Part shown: piece after piece, positions 7,844 to 16,751 of the stretch | How positions within the stretch are numbered: the stretch's first letter is position 1 | Layout of the letters: each line of letters begins with the position of its first letter | From: Colwellia sp. | Lineage (GTDB): Bacteria; Pseudomonadota; Gammaproteobacteria; Enterobacterales; Alteromonadaceae | Direction of reading: 5' to 3' | NCBI GenBank assembly: GCA_016765685.1 | Contig: JAESPR010000072.1 | Location: 1 to 40,665 of the forward strand | Length of the DNA: 40,665 nucleotides | Position numbers and translations under genes: made by a program | The notes under the pieces: generated by a model | Database searches by the model: none | The model's input: only the letters and a program-made list of their open reading frames with translations | Told to the model about the DNA's origin: nothing

Positions 7844-8926
7844 TTATTCGGCTAATGCAAGTAAAATGGTGTTGTCGGTATTTTTAGAGTAATTAATATT
7901 AAAGTTACTCTTTAATGACGCTAATAAACCATCAATATCATTAGCTTTAAAATAGCCGGACACTTTTATATTGGCCATTTTTGGATCTAAAATTTTAAAA
8001 CGACTTGAAGTATATCTACTGACTTCAACCAAAGCTGTTGACAAAGGCTCACCATCAAAAATTAACATGCCTTGTTGCCAAGCTAAATCACGTTGCACCT
8101 GATCAAGAGAAACTTTTTTAACGGGAGTTTCTATATGATTAGCAATAACTGCTTTTTCACCGGAAAGGACTAAAACGCCGGGAAGATCTGATTGTTTGGT
8201 ATGTTCATTTGCGGTTAATAGTGTTTGCTTTATCAGCTCTAATGCTTCGTTTGCTTTAGTGATTAACACTCGACCCTCAGTAACCATTAACTCCATTGTA
8301 TGATCGTCACTTTTTTGCACATTGAATATAGTGCCTAAAGCAGTGAACGATTTTTCACCAGAATTAACGGTGAAAGGACGAGATTTATCTTTAGCAACAT
8401 CAAATCTGGCTTCACCTTGCACTAAGGTTAGTTGACGAAATTCAGATGTATAAGCAACTTCAACTATGCTATTGGTATTTAATTGAATATGCGTGCCATC
8501 CCTCATGGTAAAGCTATTTTGTTCACCAATAAAGGTCTTTAGTGTTTGTGTTTGTGTTAAAGCTTGCTCATGAAATGAAGGGATGAAAGGTAAGAATGAT
8601 TGTTCAATTAAAGCATTGGTAGAAAATAAGGATACTATAGCGACACTCGCGGCTAAGGCTATAGCAACAAACGTATTGTTCGATTTTTTTACTTTTTCTA
8701 ATGGGAATAAACCACTTAACTCATTAAGTACAGAAACATCATCCCAATAAGAAGCCATTTCTAATAAAGTTGCATGATGAGTCGCATTTTGATTACACCA
8801 AATAACAAGTTCTCTTTGCTCTGTTTGAGATAAGCCACGATCCATACGGCTGATCCAAAGGCAAGCTTGCTCTTGAATCTGCTCTTTGGTGTGAAACTGA
8901 CTTACATTGCTCATTGGTTTACTCAT
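7844..8926 (-). CDS. fecR: FecR-type transmembrane anti-sigma factor
   Basis: An inner-membrane regulator that holds or activates its partner ECF sigma factor in response to an STN-bearing receptor. The 360 residues show the family layout: an N-terminal cytoplasmic sigma-binding helical region with a DUF4880-like stretch (about 12-60, EQACLWISRMDRGLSQTEQR), one membrane segment near 86-106 (TFVAIALAASVAIVSLF), and a periplasmic FecR domain (QTLKTFIGEQNSFTMRDGTH, VQGEARFDVAKD). The C-terminal STN-like/DUF4974 region (FDGEPLSTALVEVSRYT, YFKANDIDGLLASLKSNFNI) docks with the receptor STN domain in this family. It starts 21 nt after the sigma gene ends, so the two are likely one transcript. The symbol denotes the family; the signal is not necessarily ferric citrate. 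Confidence 0.9.
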   Translation of the reverse strand: MSKPMSNVSQFHTKEQIQEQACLWISRMDRGLSQTEQRELVIWCNQNATHHATLLEMASYWDDVSVLNELSGLFPLEKVKKSNNTFVAIALAASVAIVSLFSTNALIEQSFLPFIPSFHEQALTQTQTLKTFIGEQNSFTMRDGTHIQLNTNSIVEVAYTSEFRQLTLVQGEARFDVAKDKSRPFTVNSGEKSFTALGTIFNVQKSDDHTMELMVTEGRVLITKANEALELIKQTLLTANEHTKQSDLPGVLVLSGEKAVIANHIETPVKKVSLDQVQRDLAWQQGMLIFDGEPLSTALVEVSRYTSSRFKILDPKMANIKVSGYFKANDIDGLLASLKSNFNINYSKNTDNTILLALAE

Positions 8927-8947
8927 TTACTTATTGAATTTATTCGT

Positions 8948-9538
8948 TTATTTGTTGACGATGTTTTTTATTTTCGCACTTGTTGATTTCGATGCTTTCT
9001 TAGCTGTTGGTGTTGGACCAACGTTATAGTGCATTTGTTTCATGTATTGTACACTTTTTAATAGCCCTTTCGCTACATGCTTTTCAACGGTACTTTCGCT
9101 CAACTGTAAATATTGTGCTATTTCTTTTTGGCTCAGTCCATAGACTTTCTTTAAAATGAAACATTTACGCACAGAGCCTGAAAGTTGATCGGTGGCGCGA
9201 CAAAAAGATAAAAAACGCTCTTTAGATTCATAATCGTCTTCAAAGTGGTTGCTACTTAATTCAACAGGTGGTTCAACAAAATCCTCTATGGAGTCGTTAA
9301 ATTTGTTATCCCATTTTGCATTATGATTGAAAGCTATATTTTTAGCTGTTTTAAGCATATAACTACGCGCATACTTAATTTCTTGTTTCAAGCTTGCTTC
9401 ATAACTACGGACAAACGTTTCTTGCACGATATCATCTATATCGTCAGGTTTGACAATGCGACTGATAATACTTTTGATAGTGCTTTGATAGCTGATGAAA
9501 ATATCAGTTAGTGAATTGTTGTTTTTTTTGATGCTCAT
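8948..9538 (-). CDS. fecI: ECF RNA polymerase sigma factor, FecI type
   Basis: An alternative sigma-70-family factor expected to direct transcription of the linked receptor genes. It has 196 residues. Region 2 lies at about 12-75, with DIDDIVQETFVRSYEAS for core and -10 contacts. Region 4 lies at about 118-165, with GLSQKEIAQYLQLSESTVEK as the -35 helix-turn-helix. The basic tail (about 170-196, Lys/Ser/Ala-rich) is longer than in E. coli FecI. It pairs with the FecR gene downstream and an STN receptor beyond that. The symbol marks family membership only. Confidence 0.9.
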   Translation of the reverse strand: MSIKKNNNSLTDIFISYQSTIKSIISRIVKPDDIDDIVQETFVRSYEASLKQEIKYARSYMLKTAKNIAFNHNAKWDNKFNDSIEDFVEPPVELSSNHFEDDYESKERFLSFCRATDQLSGSVRKCFILKKVYGLSQKEIAQYLQLSESTVEKHVAKGLLKSVQYMKQMHYNVGPTPTAKKASKSTSAKIKNIVNK

Positions 9539-9642
9539 TGTTCATAGCGTTAAGATGAGTTACTGCTCTTAGTGTACTCATTTATTGGGTCGCTTTTCAA
9601 TCACTTTATTTACATAATTATTTACTCTAGTGTTTCAGCAAG

Positions 9643-12600
9643 TTACACGCTTGTTAAGAAACTTTCGAAGAGCTTAAGTAGTTCTTGGTAGCTATGTTTG
9701 AGTTTTAAATATAATTCATTTACTTCCGCTTGATTATTGTTTTTTGCGGCAATCTCTAACTTGCTAGCAACTTGGTGTAATGCAAGCCCACTTAAATTAC
9801 CAGAAACACCTTTTAAAGCATGAGCATGGTTATATATTTTCTGGTATTGCTTGGAAGTACTGTTTGTATTTAGCTCCACAGCTTGAGCTAAGTCGGTTAT
9901 CATTTTTGGGGTGTCTTCAATAAAAATACCAATTAAACTCATCAACAATGCTTGATTATTACTAACTCTATTTAAGCAGGCTGCTTTATCCCAAATGAGT
10001 TTGCTTGTATTGTCATTATTCGTATAGTTATTCTCTTTGTGGAGAAGGGCATTATCGCGGGTCATTTCATCGGTCGATATTTGGTCAGTCATGTTAATCA
10101 TGTCTAGTGTGTTGTTTTTATTACTTGCTGTTGTAGTGCTGTTATGTTGTTCAACCTCTTGATAATGTTTAGTGACCGTGGGCGCTTCTTTCGTTTTGTC
10201 ATTGCGTTTATTTACACCTAACCAGTGTTGAAGTTTTTCTTTTAATAGCTCAGGTGTAATGGGTTTTGCAAGGTAATCGCTCATTCCAGCAGCAAGGCAT
10301 TTTTCTTTGTCTCCCTCCATAGCGTTAGCTGTCATGGCTATAATAGGAATATCACAATATTTATCAACGGTTTTATTACTGCGAATTTCTCTACTCGTTT
10401 GATAACCATCCATTTCAGGCATTTGACAATCCATTAAAACAAGTGTGAATGGCTTACTGTTTACCTCCTTATTTGATGATTGAAGTGCTGCTAGTGCTTC
10501 AATACCATTTATAGCAATATCCGCAGTTAAGTTGAAGTGCTCTAGAATACCTAAAGCAACTTGCTGGTTAATACGGTTATCTTCAACAAGCAAAATTCGA
10601 GTGTTTTCTGGCCAGATGGTTTCATTGTTATTTATCGTTGAATGAGTAAAACTTTGTAGGTAATCATGAGTAACAATTTGCTTGGTTTGTGCTTGCTCAT
10701 CTTTATCCATAACAACCGCTAAAGCATCAAATAAATCTGAAGTCGTTGCGGGTTTAGGGAAGTAAGCATTAAAGCCAATGTCAGCAAAAAAGCGGGCTTC
10801 ATTACCTTGAGAAATAGAAGTCATCATAACTAGTTTTATGGTATTAAGGGCTGAGTTGCTACGAATTTTTCTACCAAGTTCGGCGCCATCCATTTTTGGC
10901 ATCTGCATGTCTAAAAAAGCAACGTCAAATAATGGCAACGTTGTTTGTTGAAGACGATGACGGCACAAAATTAATGCCTGTTCACCATCAGTGGCTTCGG
11001 TGATTGTAGCCCCCCAATGTTCTAGCTGCCCTCGTAATACCTCAAGGTTAATTTTGTTATCATCAACAATAAGAATGTTGAGCTTACTAATATCAATGCT
11101 TGGCATCACCCGTTGTGATTTTTCACTAGGCTCAATCACAATGCTAAATTCAAAAGTGCTGCCGGTGCCTTCAAGGCTGTGAACATTAATGTCACCATCC
11201 ATTAATTGACATAACCTTTTGGTGATAGCTAAACCTAAACCTGTCCCCCCATATTTGCGTGTTGTTGACGCATCCACTTGAGAAAAGGTATCAAATAGAG
11301 ATGTTAGCTTATCAGCAGGGATACCAATGCCACTGTCTTGTATTGAACAAAGCAATAGCAGTTTACTTTGACCTGCAGGTACGGCACTGACTCGAATAAT
11401 AATGTCACCGTTTTGAGTGAATTTTATCGCGTTACCGACTATGTTGGTGAGTATTTGGCGAATTCTACCTTGATCGCCTTTCACCATCGATTGTTCTACT
11501 TGAGTGGTATCTAAAATTATTTCTAGCCCTTTTTCTTGTGCGGTTAAAGCCATTGCTTCGACAAATTCACCTAACATACCGCGCAAATTAAAGTCGTATA
11601 GTTCTAAGTCCATTTTTCCGGCTTCTATCTTGGAAAAATCTAAAATATCATTGATTAATGTTAACAATGATTCAGCACTCGATTTGGCCAATTTGGCTTT
11701 GTGTTGTTGTTCATTACTTAGCTTAGAGTTAAGTAGCAGCCCTAACATGCCTAATACACCATTCATGGGGGTGCGTATTTCATGGCTCATGCTGGCTAAA
11801 AATTCACTTTTTAACTGATTGTTTTGCTCGGCGATTTTTGTCGCTTGTTCTAATAATTCTCTCGCTTGTTCTTGCACTATAGCCGTGGTAAATAATAAAC
11901 CTACTTCGGTTAAGAGTGTTTTTGTTGCTTCACTAGCCTCTGGGTTTATTGGCGTATTAAAAAATAACACACCGACAGTGACTTGGTCGTCTGCCACATT
12001 GTGTATTAGTGGCACTATATAATAACCATGGGCGGGTTTGTTTGCTTTGTTATTAGCATGATTAGCATGGTGGTTTTCTTTAAAGCGGTTATCACCAGTA
12101 ATAATTTCAGCTGATTGACCGACTTTGTTGTATAAATAACGACCTAAAGCAAGGGCTTGTTCGTGATGAATGTAATTTGTACTGAAATCACCGCGTAAAC
12201 TGCATAGGCTTAATTTGGCTTTTCCTTCGGGTAATAAAAACACGCCGCCTTTATTTAACAAATCTAAGTTGGTTAAGTTAAAGCATTCATCGATAGCTTG
12301 GTTCAGTTTCTCTGGCAAAGATAAAGTTTGATGTAAAGCTTTGTTGATAGCTAATTTTACTTGCGTTGCTTGCAAGTCGTACTCTTGTTGTAGTGCTTGT
12401 TGTTTACGTTCACTAATATCTAATATTGTACCCACAACGCGGTTAGGCTCACCTTGGGCATTGTAAGCCACCACTTTACCGCTGTCGTGCAGCCATAACC
12501 AATGGCCTTGTTGATGTTTTATTCTAAATTCAATGTCGTATTTTATGCTTTCATCATTTAAGTGTTGCGTTAACAGCTTCATTACAGCAGGGGCGTCATC

Positions 12601-14055
12601 AGGGTGTAATAAAGCACCAAATTTTTCAACCGTAAAAGGAGTTAGTGATTGAGGGGAATAACCGGTTATTTCATGCCAACGGGGATTACAATCAATTAAA
12701 TCTGAACTTAATTCCCAATTCCAAAAGCCGACACCAGTATTGTTAACCACTAAAGAAAGTTTATTGGCATCTTGTTGTACTTGTTCATTAATTTTTTCAA
12801 GTTCATTTTGATGCTGGCTGCGTTTCTCTACCATGTGATTAAAGGCCATGGTAAGTTGACCAATTTCATCGTTAGAGCTTTGTTTTACTTGTAATTGATT
12901 TTCGCCTGAAGCCACACGTAAACTGGCGTTAGCAAGTTTTATTAACGGCTTGGTAATACTTTTGCTGAGAAAGAATATTACAATACTGACCACAATAGTA
13001 AAAAAAACAACTAACCAAAATGTGGTTTGTGCTAACCAGTTTGCATCAGCTAATACTTTGTTTAACGGGCTTTCTGTTATTAATATCCAGCGGGTGTTGG
13101 CAATACTAATGGGTTGAAATACCCCAATTACTTCTTCGCCTTCAATATTTTTATACTCATGATATTGCTTAACGTTATGATGATTGCCTTTATTGCCTTT
13201 ATTGCCTTTATTGCCTTTATTGTTTTGTTGCTGCCATTGCCATATTTTATAAGCAGGCACAGTAATGTTTTTATTCAAGACTGTTTGCCAGTCATTATTT
13301 AATGGGGTTTGTAGTAGCCCTTTTTCATCAATAATATAGTGGGTTAGGTTATCAGTATATTTTTCTTGGTTGACCATTAAACGATAAAGAGCATCTAATT
13401 TTATTTGCATAGCATAAACACCAACAGGGTCGCCATTTTCATTGATTAACGGCGCGCTGATAAATGCCGAAAGTAAATAATTAGAAGGCGCATAACGTTC
13501 GGTATCAGAGAGCGTAGTTTTGCCGGTATTTAAGCTAACCAGTACGGCTTTAGCAAAATGGGTGTTTTTATATTTCCCTGACCGTAAGTTTGTGCCTAAA
13601 TCTTCTTCATGGGTTAAATTAAATAAAATATTAGCGGAGTTATCAATTAAGAAAATATCGTGAATATAATCGTAGTTACGCTGCATATTAATCAGCGCAT
13701 TACTCATTTTGTCTACTTGTTTGACCCACTGGTAACTTTTTACAAAATCACTCAGTGGTTGTTGGTATTGCTGGTAACTCGTCGAAAGTGCTACTAAATT
13801 TTGTGCGGTAGATAAATTTTCAGCTTGACTAGCAATGTCCATCATTCGGTAACGAAACCAATTATCGATAAAGGTTTTGGTTTCATGCGCTGAAATACTT
13901 AACTTATCAGTGGCACTATTGATTAAGCTTTCTCTACTTTGCAAATAGCTCAACAACGATATCAATATTAATGGCAGTAAGGTTAATAATAAAAACCACT
14001 TCATTAACAGGTATTGTAACGATGATTTTTTGATGTTTTTATTTTGCTCTATCAT
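9643..14055 (-). CDS. Hybrid sensor histidine kinase: dCACHE-HAMP-PAS-GAF-HisKA-HATPase-REC-REC-HPt
   Basis: A 1470-residue membrane phosphorelay protein. Membrane segments lie near 20-38 (WFLLLTLLPLILISLLSYL) and 343-363, and enclose a periplasmic dCACHE-like ligand domain. Then come HAMP (about 364-418), PAS/PAC (about 430-550, ending GTILDISERKQ), GAF (about 570-710), HisKA with phospho-acceptor H758 in SHEIRTPMNG, a HATPase domain (GLGLAITKRLCQLMDG), REC1 with D1049 (FLDMQMPKMDG), REC2 with D1209 (LMDCQMPEMDG), and HPt with H1412 (HALKG). All key relay residues are present, so phosphate can pass His-Asp-His, probably to a separate regulator that is not in the window. The small secreted protein upstream may be co-transcribed. 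Four KGN repeats (280-291) lie in the sensor domain. The signal is unknown. Confidence 0.93.
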   Translation of the reverse strand: MIEQNKNIKKSSLQYLLMKWFLLLTLLPLILISLLSYLQSRESLINSATDKLSISAHETKTFIDNWFRYRMMDIASQAENLSTAQNLVALSTSYQQYQQPLSDFVKSYQWVKQVDKMSNALINMQRNYDYIHDIFLIDNSANILFNLTHEEDLGTNLRSGKYKNTHFAKAVLVSLNTGKTTLSDTERYAPSNYLLSAFISAPLINENGDPVGVYAMQIKLDALYRLMVNQEKYTDNLTHYIIDEKGLLQTPLNNDWQTVLNKNITVPAYKIWQWQQQNNKGNKGNKGNKGNHHNVKQYHEYKNIEGEEVIGVFQPISIANTRWILITESPLNKVLADANWLAQTTFWLVVFFTIVVSIVIFFLSKSITKPLIKLANASLRVASGENQLQVKQSSNDEIGQLTMAFNHMVEKRSQHQNELEKINEQVQQDANKLSLVVNNTGVGFWNWELSSDLIDCNPRWHEITGYSPQSLTPFTVEKFGALLHPDDAPAVMKLLTQHLNDESIKYDIEFRIKHQQGHWLWLHDSGKVVAYNAQGEPNRVVGTILDISERKQQALQQEYDLQATQVKLAINKALHQTLSLPEKLNQAIDECFNLTNLDLLNKGGVFLLPEGKAKLSLCSLRGDFSTNYIHHEQALALGRYLYNKVGQSAEIITGDNRFKENHHANHANNKANKPAHGYYIVPLIHNVADDQVTVGVLFFNTPINPEASEATKTLLTEVGLLFTTAIVQEQARELLEQATKIAEQNNQLKSEFLASMSHEIRTPMNGVLGMLGLLLNSKLSNEQQHKAKLAKSSAESLLTLINDILDFSKIEAGKMDLELYDFNLRGMLGEFVEAMALTAQEKGLEIILDTTQVEQSMVKGDQGRIRQILTNIVGNAIKFTQNGDIIIRVSAVPAGQSKLLLLCSIQDSGIGIPADKLTSLFDTFSQVDASTTRKYGGTGLGLAITKRLCQLMDGDINVHSLEGTGSTFEFSIVIEPSEKSQRVMPSIDISKLNILIVDDNKINLEVLRGQLEHWGATITEATDGEQALILCRHRLQQTTLPLFDVAFLDMQMPKMDGAELGRKIRSNSALNTIKLVMMTSISQGNEARFFADIGFNAYFPKPATTSDLFDALAVVMDKDEQAQTKQIVTHDYLQSFTHSTINNNETIWPENTRILLVEDNRINQQVALGILEHFNLTADIAINGIEALAALQSSNKEVNSKPFTLVLMDCQMPEMDGYQTSREIRSNKTVDKYCDIPIIAMTANAMEGDKEKCLAAGMSDYLAKPITPELLKEKLQHWLGVNKRNDKTKEAPTVTKHYQEVEQHNSTTTASNKNNTLDMINMTDQISTDEMTRDNALLHKENNYTNNDNTSKLIWDKAACLNRVSNNQALLMSLIGIFIEDTPKMITDLAQAVELNTNSTSKQYQKIYNHAHALKGVSGNLSGLALHQVASKLEIAAKNNNQAEVNELYLKLKHSYQELLKLFESFLTSV
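13183..13218. repeat. 9-bp tandem repeat inside the kinase gene
   Basis: Four perfect copies of ATTGCCTTT (KGN on the coding strand, residues 280-291) in the periplasmic sensor domain. The unit length keeps frame, so slippage would change loop length without breaking the gene. Confidence 0.92.
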
Positions 14056-14098
14056 ACGGTTTAATTTCCGTGGTTTTGTTTCGCTTAAAGTATTAGCT

Positions 14099-14491
14099 TT
14101 ATAACTCTGCTAAATTTTGTCGAAAATTTTCATTGGCAAAATCATCTATGTTAACCCCATGTTTTATTATTTTTCCTTCAACAGCTAAATCCATAATTTG
14201 CTTTAAACCGGCTTTGTCTATATTTAGATGTTGGTAATTAATAACTTTCAGTTGTGGATTCAAACTGGCAATAATGGCTGTACGTGTATGTAAGGGAATA
14301 TATAAGGCTTTAATTACCTGTTTTTTATGGGTTTTATTGTTGGGTTGACTGTTTGCTTGGTTGCTTTCTTTGGCGGATACTGTATTTATCATGATTAAAC
14401 ATAAGATCAAAAAAAACAGCATTAGCAAACAAAATTTGACGCCGGTATTGGTTAGCGACATATTTTGGCGGTAAGCTAGCTTGAGTTTCAC
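14099..14491 (-). CDS. Small secreted protein resembling a collapsed ABC solute-binding protein
   Basis: 130 residues with an N-terminal hydrophobic stretch (about 18-38, FCLLMLFFLILCLIMINTVS, then AKES) that reads as a signal peptide. After it, IKALYIPLHTRTAIIAS resembles the first strand of NMT1/NrtA-type solute-binding proteins. KQIMDLAVEGKII and DFANENFRQNL resemble their C-terminal end (KQIMDLAVEAGIL...DF). The middle ~180 residues of such a protein are absent, so it looks like an in-frame internal deletion of a full-length binding protein. It lies 43 nt upstream of the hybrid kinase on the same strand, and in other bacteria a binding protein beside a periplasmic-sensing kinase can present the ligand. 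Whether this remnant has a function is unknown, and the family match is from memory of short motifs. Confidence 0.5.
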   Translation of the reverse strand: MKLKLAYRQNMSLTNTGVKFCLLMLFFLILCLIMINTVSAKESNQANSQPNNKTHKKQVIKALYIPLHTRTAIIASLNPQLKVINYQHLNIDKAGLKQIMDLAVEGKIIKHGVNIDDFANENFRQNLAEL

Positions 14492-14563
14492 GGGTAAATC
14501 CTTTTATTGAAAAGAATACTCAAGCCTTAGTGTAGTAGAGGTTTTGAATTTGTAAAAAAATCG

Positions 14564-14600
14564 CAAAAAAATAGCCACATATTTTGCTATAAAGTGGCTA
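14564..14600 (-). terminator. Terminator downstream of srmB
   Basis: TAGCCAC (14572-14578) and GTGGCTA (14594-14600) form a 7-bp stem. On the minus strand it is followed by a run of seven T (14565-14571 complement). It lies just past the srmB stop and separates srmB from the small secreted protein gene. Confidence 0.75.
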
Positions 14601-14631
14601 GTTAAGCTGAAACTCTCAGGTAGTTACTATG

Positions 14632-15885
14632 TTAAGACTTCATTTTGGTCTGTTTTACTTTTTTCTTGGCTTGTTTTTTAGCTTTAGCTTTTTTCTGAGC
14701 AGTGGTTAGTTTTATTTTTGCTTTTTTATTAGCAACCCGCGCTTCTTTGTTTTTTGGGCGAAGTGTTTCGATTACACGCCGCTGTAAACGTTCACTTTGA
14801 TAACGTTCAATTTTGCCAACCACAGACATATCGTGCGCTTCAACTAACGAAATTGCAGTACCTTTAGCGCCTGCACGGCCAGTACGGCCTATGCGATGAA
14901 CATAAATGTCGACCTTACGTGGCAGATCAAAATTGATAACATGGGTAATGTTATCAATATCTAAACCACGGGCGGCAACGTCAGTGGCCACCAGTACTTT
15001 GACTTCGCCACTTTTAAAACGCTCAATAGCCTTATTACGTTTGTCTTGGGGCATTTTGCCTTCAAGCCAAACACAAGGCAATTCTTCAGCGTATAACTTA
15101 CCTGACAAATATTGAACTGTTTCACGTTTATTAGCAAAAACCACGGTGCGCTCGACACCTTGCTGTTTTAAGGTGTTTACCAATAAATTTAGTTTATGTG
15201 GGGCGCTGTCAGCAAGGTGTAGCCATTGGTGAATTTTAGCCTTTTCTTTGCGAGATGGGTTTGACTCTAAAAATTCAGGCTCATTAAGTACCTCTTTAGC
15301 AAAACGAATAACACCCGCACCTTCTAATGTTGCTGAAAAAAGCATGGTTTGCTTGCGCCAGCGTGCTTCACCCACAATGCGATTGATAGCTTCGCTAAAA
15401 CCTAAATCAAGCATTCTATCCGCTTCATCAAGCACTAAAATTTCAATTTCGCGGGCGTCAAATTGTTCGTTTTCAATGTATTCTAATAAACGTCCGGGTG
15501 TGGCAACGAGAATATCGGTAGTGCTATTGAGAATGTCAGCATGGCTGCCATAGTTTACGCCACCGGTGATAACGCCGGTTTTTATTTTGGTTAGCTTAGT
15601 TAGGTTGTCACTGTCACCACCTATTTGGATGGCTAATTCACGCGTTGGCGTTAATATTAAAACGCGCGGAAAACCCGGTTGGGTGCGCGGGTAGTCAAGT
15701 AAATGTTGAGCAATAGGTAATAAAAAAGCCGCTGTTTTACCTGTACCTGTTGGCGCAGAAGCTAAAATGTCTTTACCGGCCATGGCAGGTGGAATAACCA
15801 GTGTTTGGATAGAGGTTGGTTTTTTGTAACCTAACTCTTTAATACTGGCTAATAATTCAGAGTCGAGATCAAATTGCTCAAACAT
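14632..15885 (-). CDS. srmB: ATP-dependent RNA helicase SrmB
   Basis: A DEAD-box helicase that acts early in 50S ribosomal subunit assembly, notably at low temperature in E. coli. Its 417 residues match E. coli SrmB along the whole core: SAPTGTGKTAAFLLP (Walker A about 44-51), ITGGVNYGSHADI, DEAD (153-156), GEARWRKQTMLFSATLEG, IHQWLHLADSAPHK, ATDVAARGLDI, HRIGRTGRAG and GTAISLVEAHD. The GEARWRKQT and KIHQW stretches are SrmB hallmarks. The tail from about 380 is strongly Lys-rich and probably binds RNA. The start is ATG in MFEQFDLDSE. Confidence 0.93.
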   Translation of the reverse strand: MFEQFDLDSELLASIKELGYKKPTSIQTLVIPPAMAGKDILASAPTGTGKTAAFLLPIAQHLLDYPRTQPGFPRVLILTPTRELAIQIGGDSDNLTKLTKIKTGVITGGVNYGSHADILNSTTDILVATPGRLLEYIENEQFDAREIEILVLDEADRMLDLGFSEAINRIVGEARWRKQTMLFSATLEGAGVIRFAKEVLNEPEFLESNPSRKEKAKIHQWLHLADSAPHKLNLLVNTLKQQGVERTVVFANKRETVQYLSGKLYAEELPCVWLEGKMPQDKRNKAIERFKSGEVKVLVATDVAARGLDIDNITHVINFDLPRKVDIYVHRIGRTGRAGAKGTAISLVEAHDMSVVGKIERYQSERLQRRVIETLRPKNKEARVANKKAKIKLTTAQKKAKAKKQAKKKVKQTKMKS

Positions 15886-16011
15886 AGGGGATTTTCACTA
15901 ATTTTTTGGTGTTTACAAAGATGGTGATAATTATAGTAGTTTTCAGCTAGGGTTGTAACTAAAAGTTGTGGAACGTAGCTCGTTGGCGATTTGTCGAGAC
16001 GAGCCACATAC

Positions 16012-16527
16012 CTAGATTTCACTGTACTCAATTAAAATTTGCTCGCACCATTGGTTGATACGATCTTCACTAAGGTTGTATTGGTTATCTTCATCCAATG
16101 ACAAGCCGACAAAATGTGATTTTTTTTCTGTTAGCGCTTTTGAAGCGGCAAACTCATAACCTTTATTTGACCAGTAGCCAATAAGTTGTGCTCCTTGTGT
16201 TATCACTTGTTCGTGTAACATACCTAGAGCATCTTGAAACCAGTCGGTATAACCAATTTGATCACCCATACCATACAAAGCAACAACTTTATTGCTCAGA
16301 TCAAGCGCATTGATGTCAAGCCATGTAGCTTCCCAGTCTTCTTGCAGTTGACCGTAATCCCAAGTGGAAATACCAAAAATAATAAAATCATAATCAAGGC
16401 AATGGGACAATGACACCTCTTTTATATTGTGTAATTCGACTAGCCCGGCACCAATAGTTGCTTGAATTCTCTCGGCGGCTATTTCGGTATAACAAGTGGT
16501 AGAGCCATAAAACAAGCCAATTTTCAT
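16012..16527 (-). CDS. fldB: Flavodoxin FldB
   Basis: A small FMN-binding electron carrier in the cytoplasm. It has 171 residues, the usual length for a long-chain flavodoxin. The phosphate-binding loop is YGSTTCYTE near the N terminus. ISTWDYGQLQEDWEATW provides the tryptophan that stacks on FMN, and ALYGMGDQIGY with the adjacent tyrosine supplies the second stacking side. YGSTTCYTEIAAERI, ALGMLHEQ and GLSLDEDNQYNLSEDRI match FldB rather than FldA. It is on the same strand as srmB but 126 nt apart, so it may be a separate transcript. Confidence 0.93.
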   Translation of the reverse strand: MKIGLFYGSTTCYTEIAAERIQATIGAGLVELHNIKEVSLSHCLDYDFIIFGISTWDYGQLQEDWEATWLDINALDLSNKVVALYGMGDQIGYTDWFQDALGMLHEQVITQGAQLIGYWSNKGYEFAASKALTEKKSHFVGLSLDEDNQYNLSEDRINQWCEQILIEYSEI

Positions 16528-16751
16528 CTAAGTTTGCCCAACAAGGTTCGATAAATTTTGGCGATTATATACTCAAACCATATCAATATGCGAGTTTCAA
16601 AACAGTTGAGCTTTTCATAACGAAGGTGTTTTTGTTTGTCTGGTATGACTTAACACGTTTTACCAGCATTCTACCGCGAAGCTTCTTGAATTCATCTAAC
16701 AATCTGTTATGTTAATCAAACTACACTTTATTAACACAAATATTACATTAA

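Noticed and set aside
13183..13218. CRISPR-like repeats
   Set aside because: The 9-bp units are head-to-tail with no spacers and lie inside a kinase gene.
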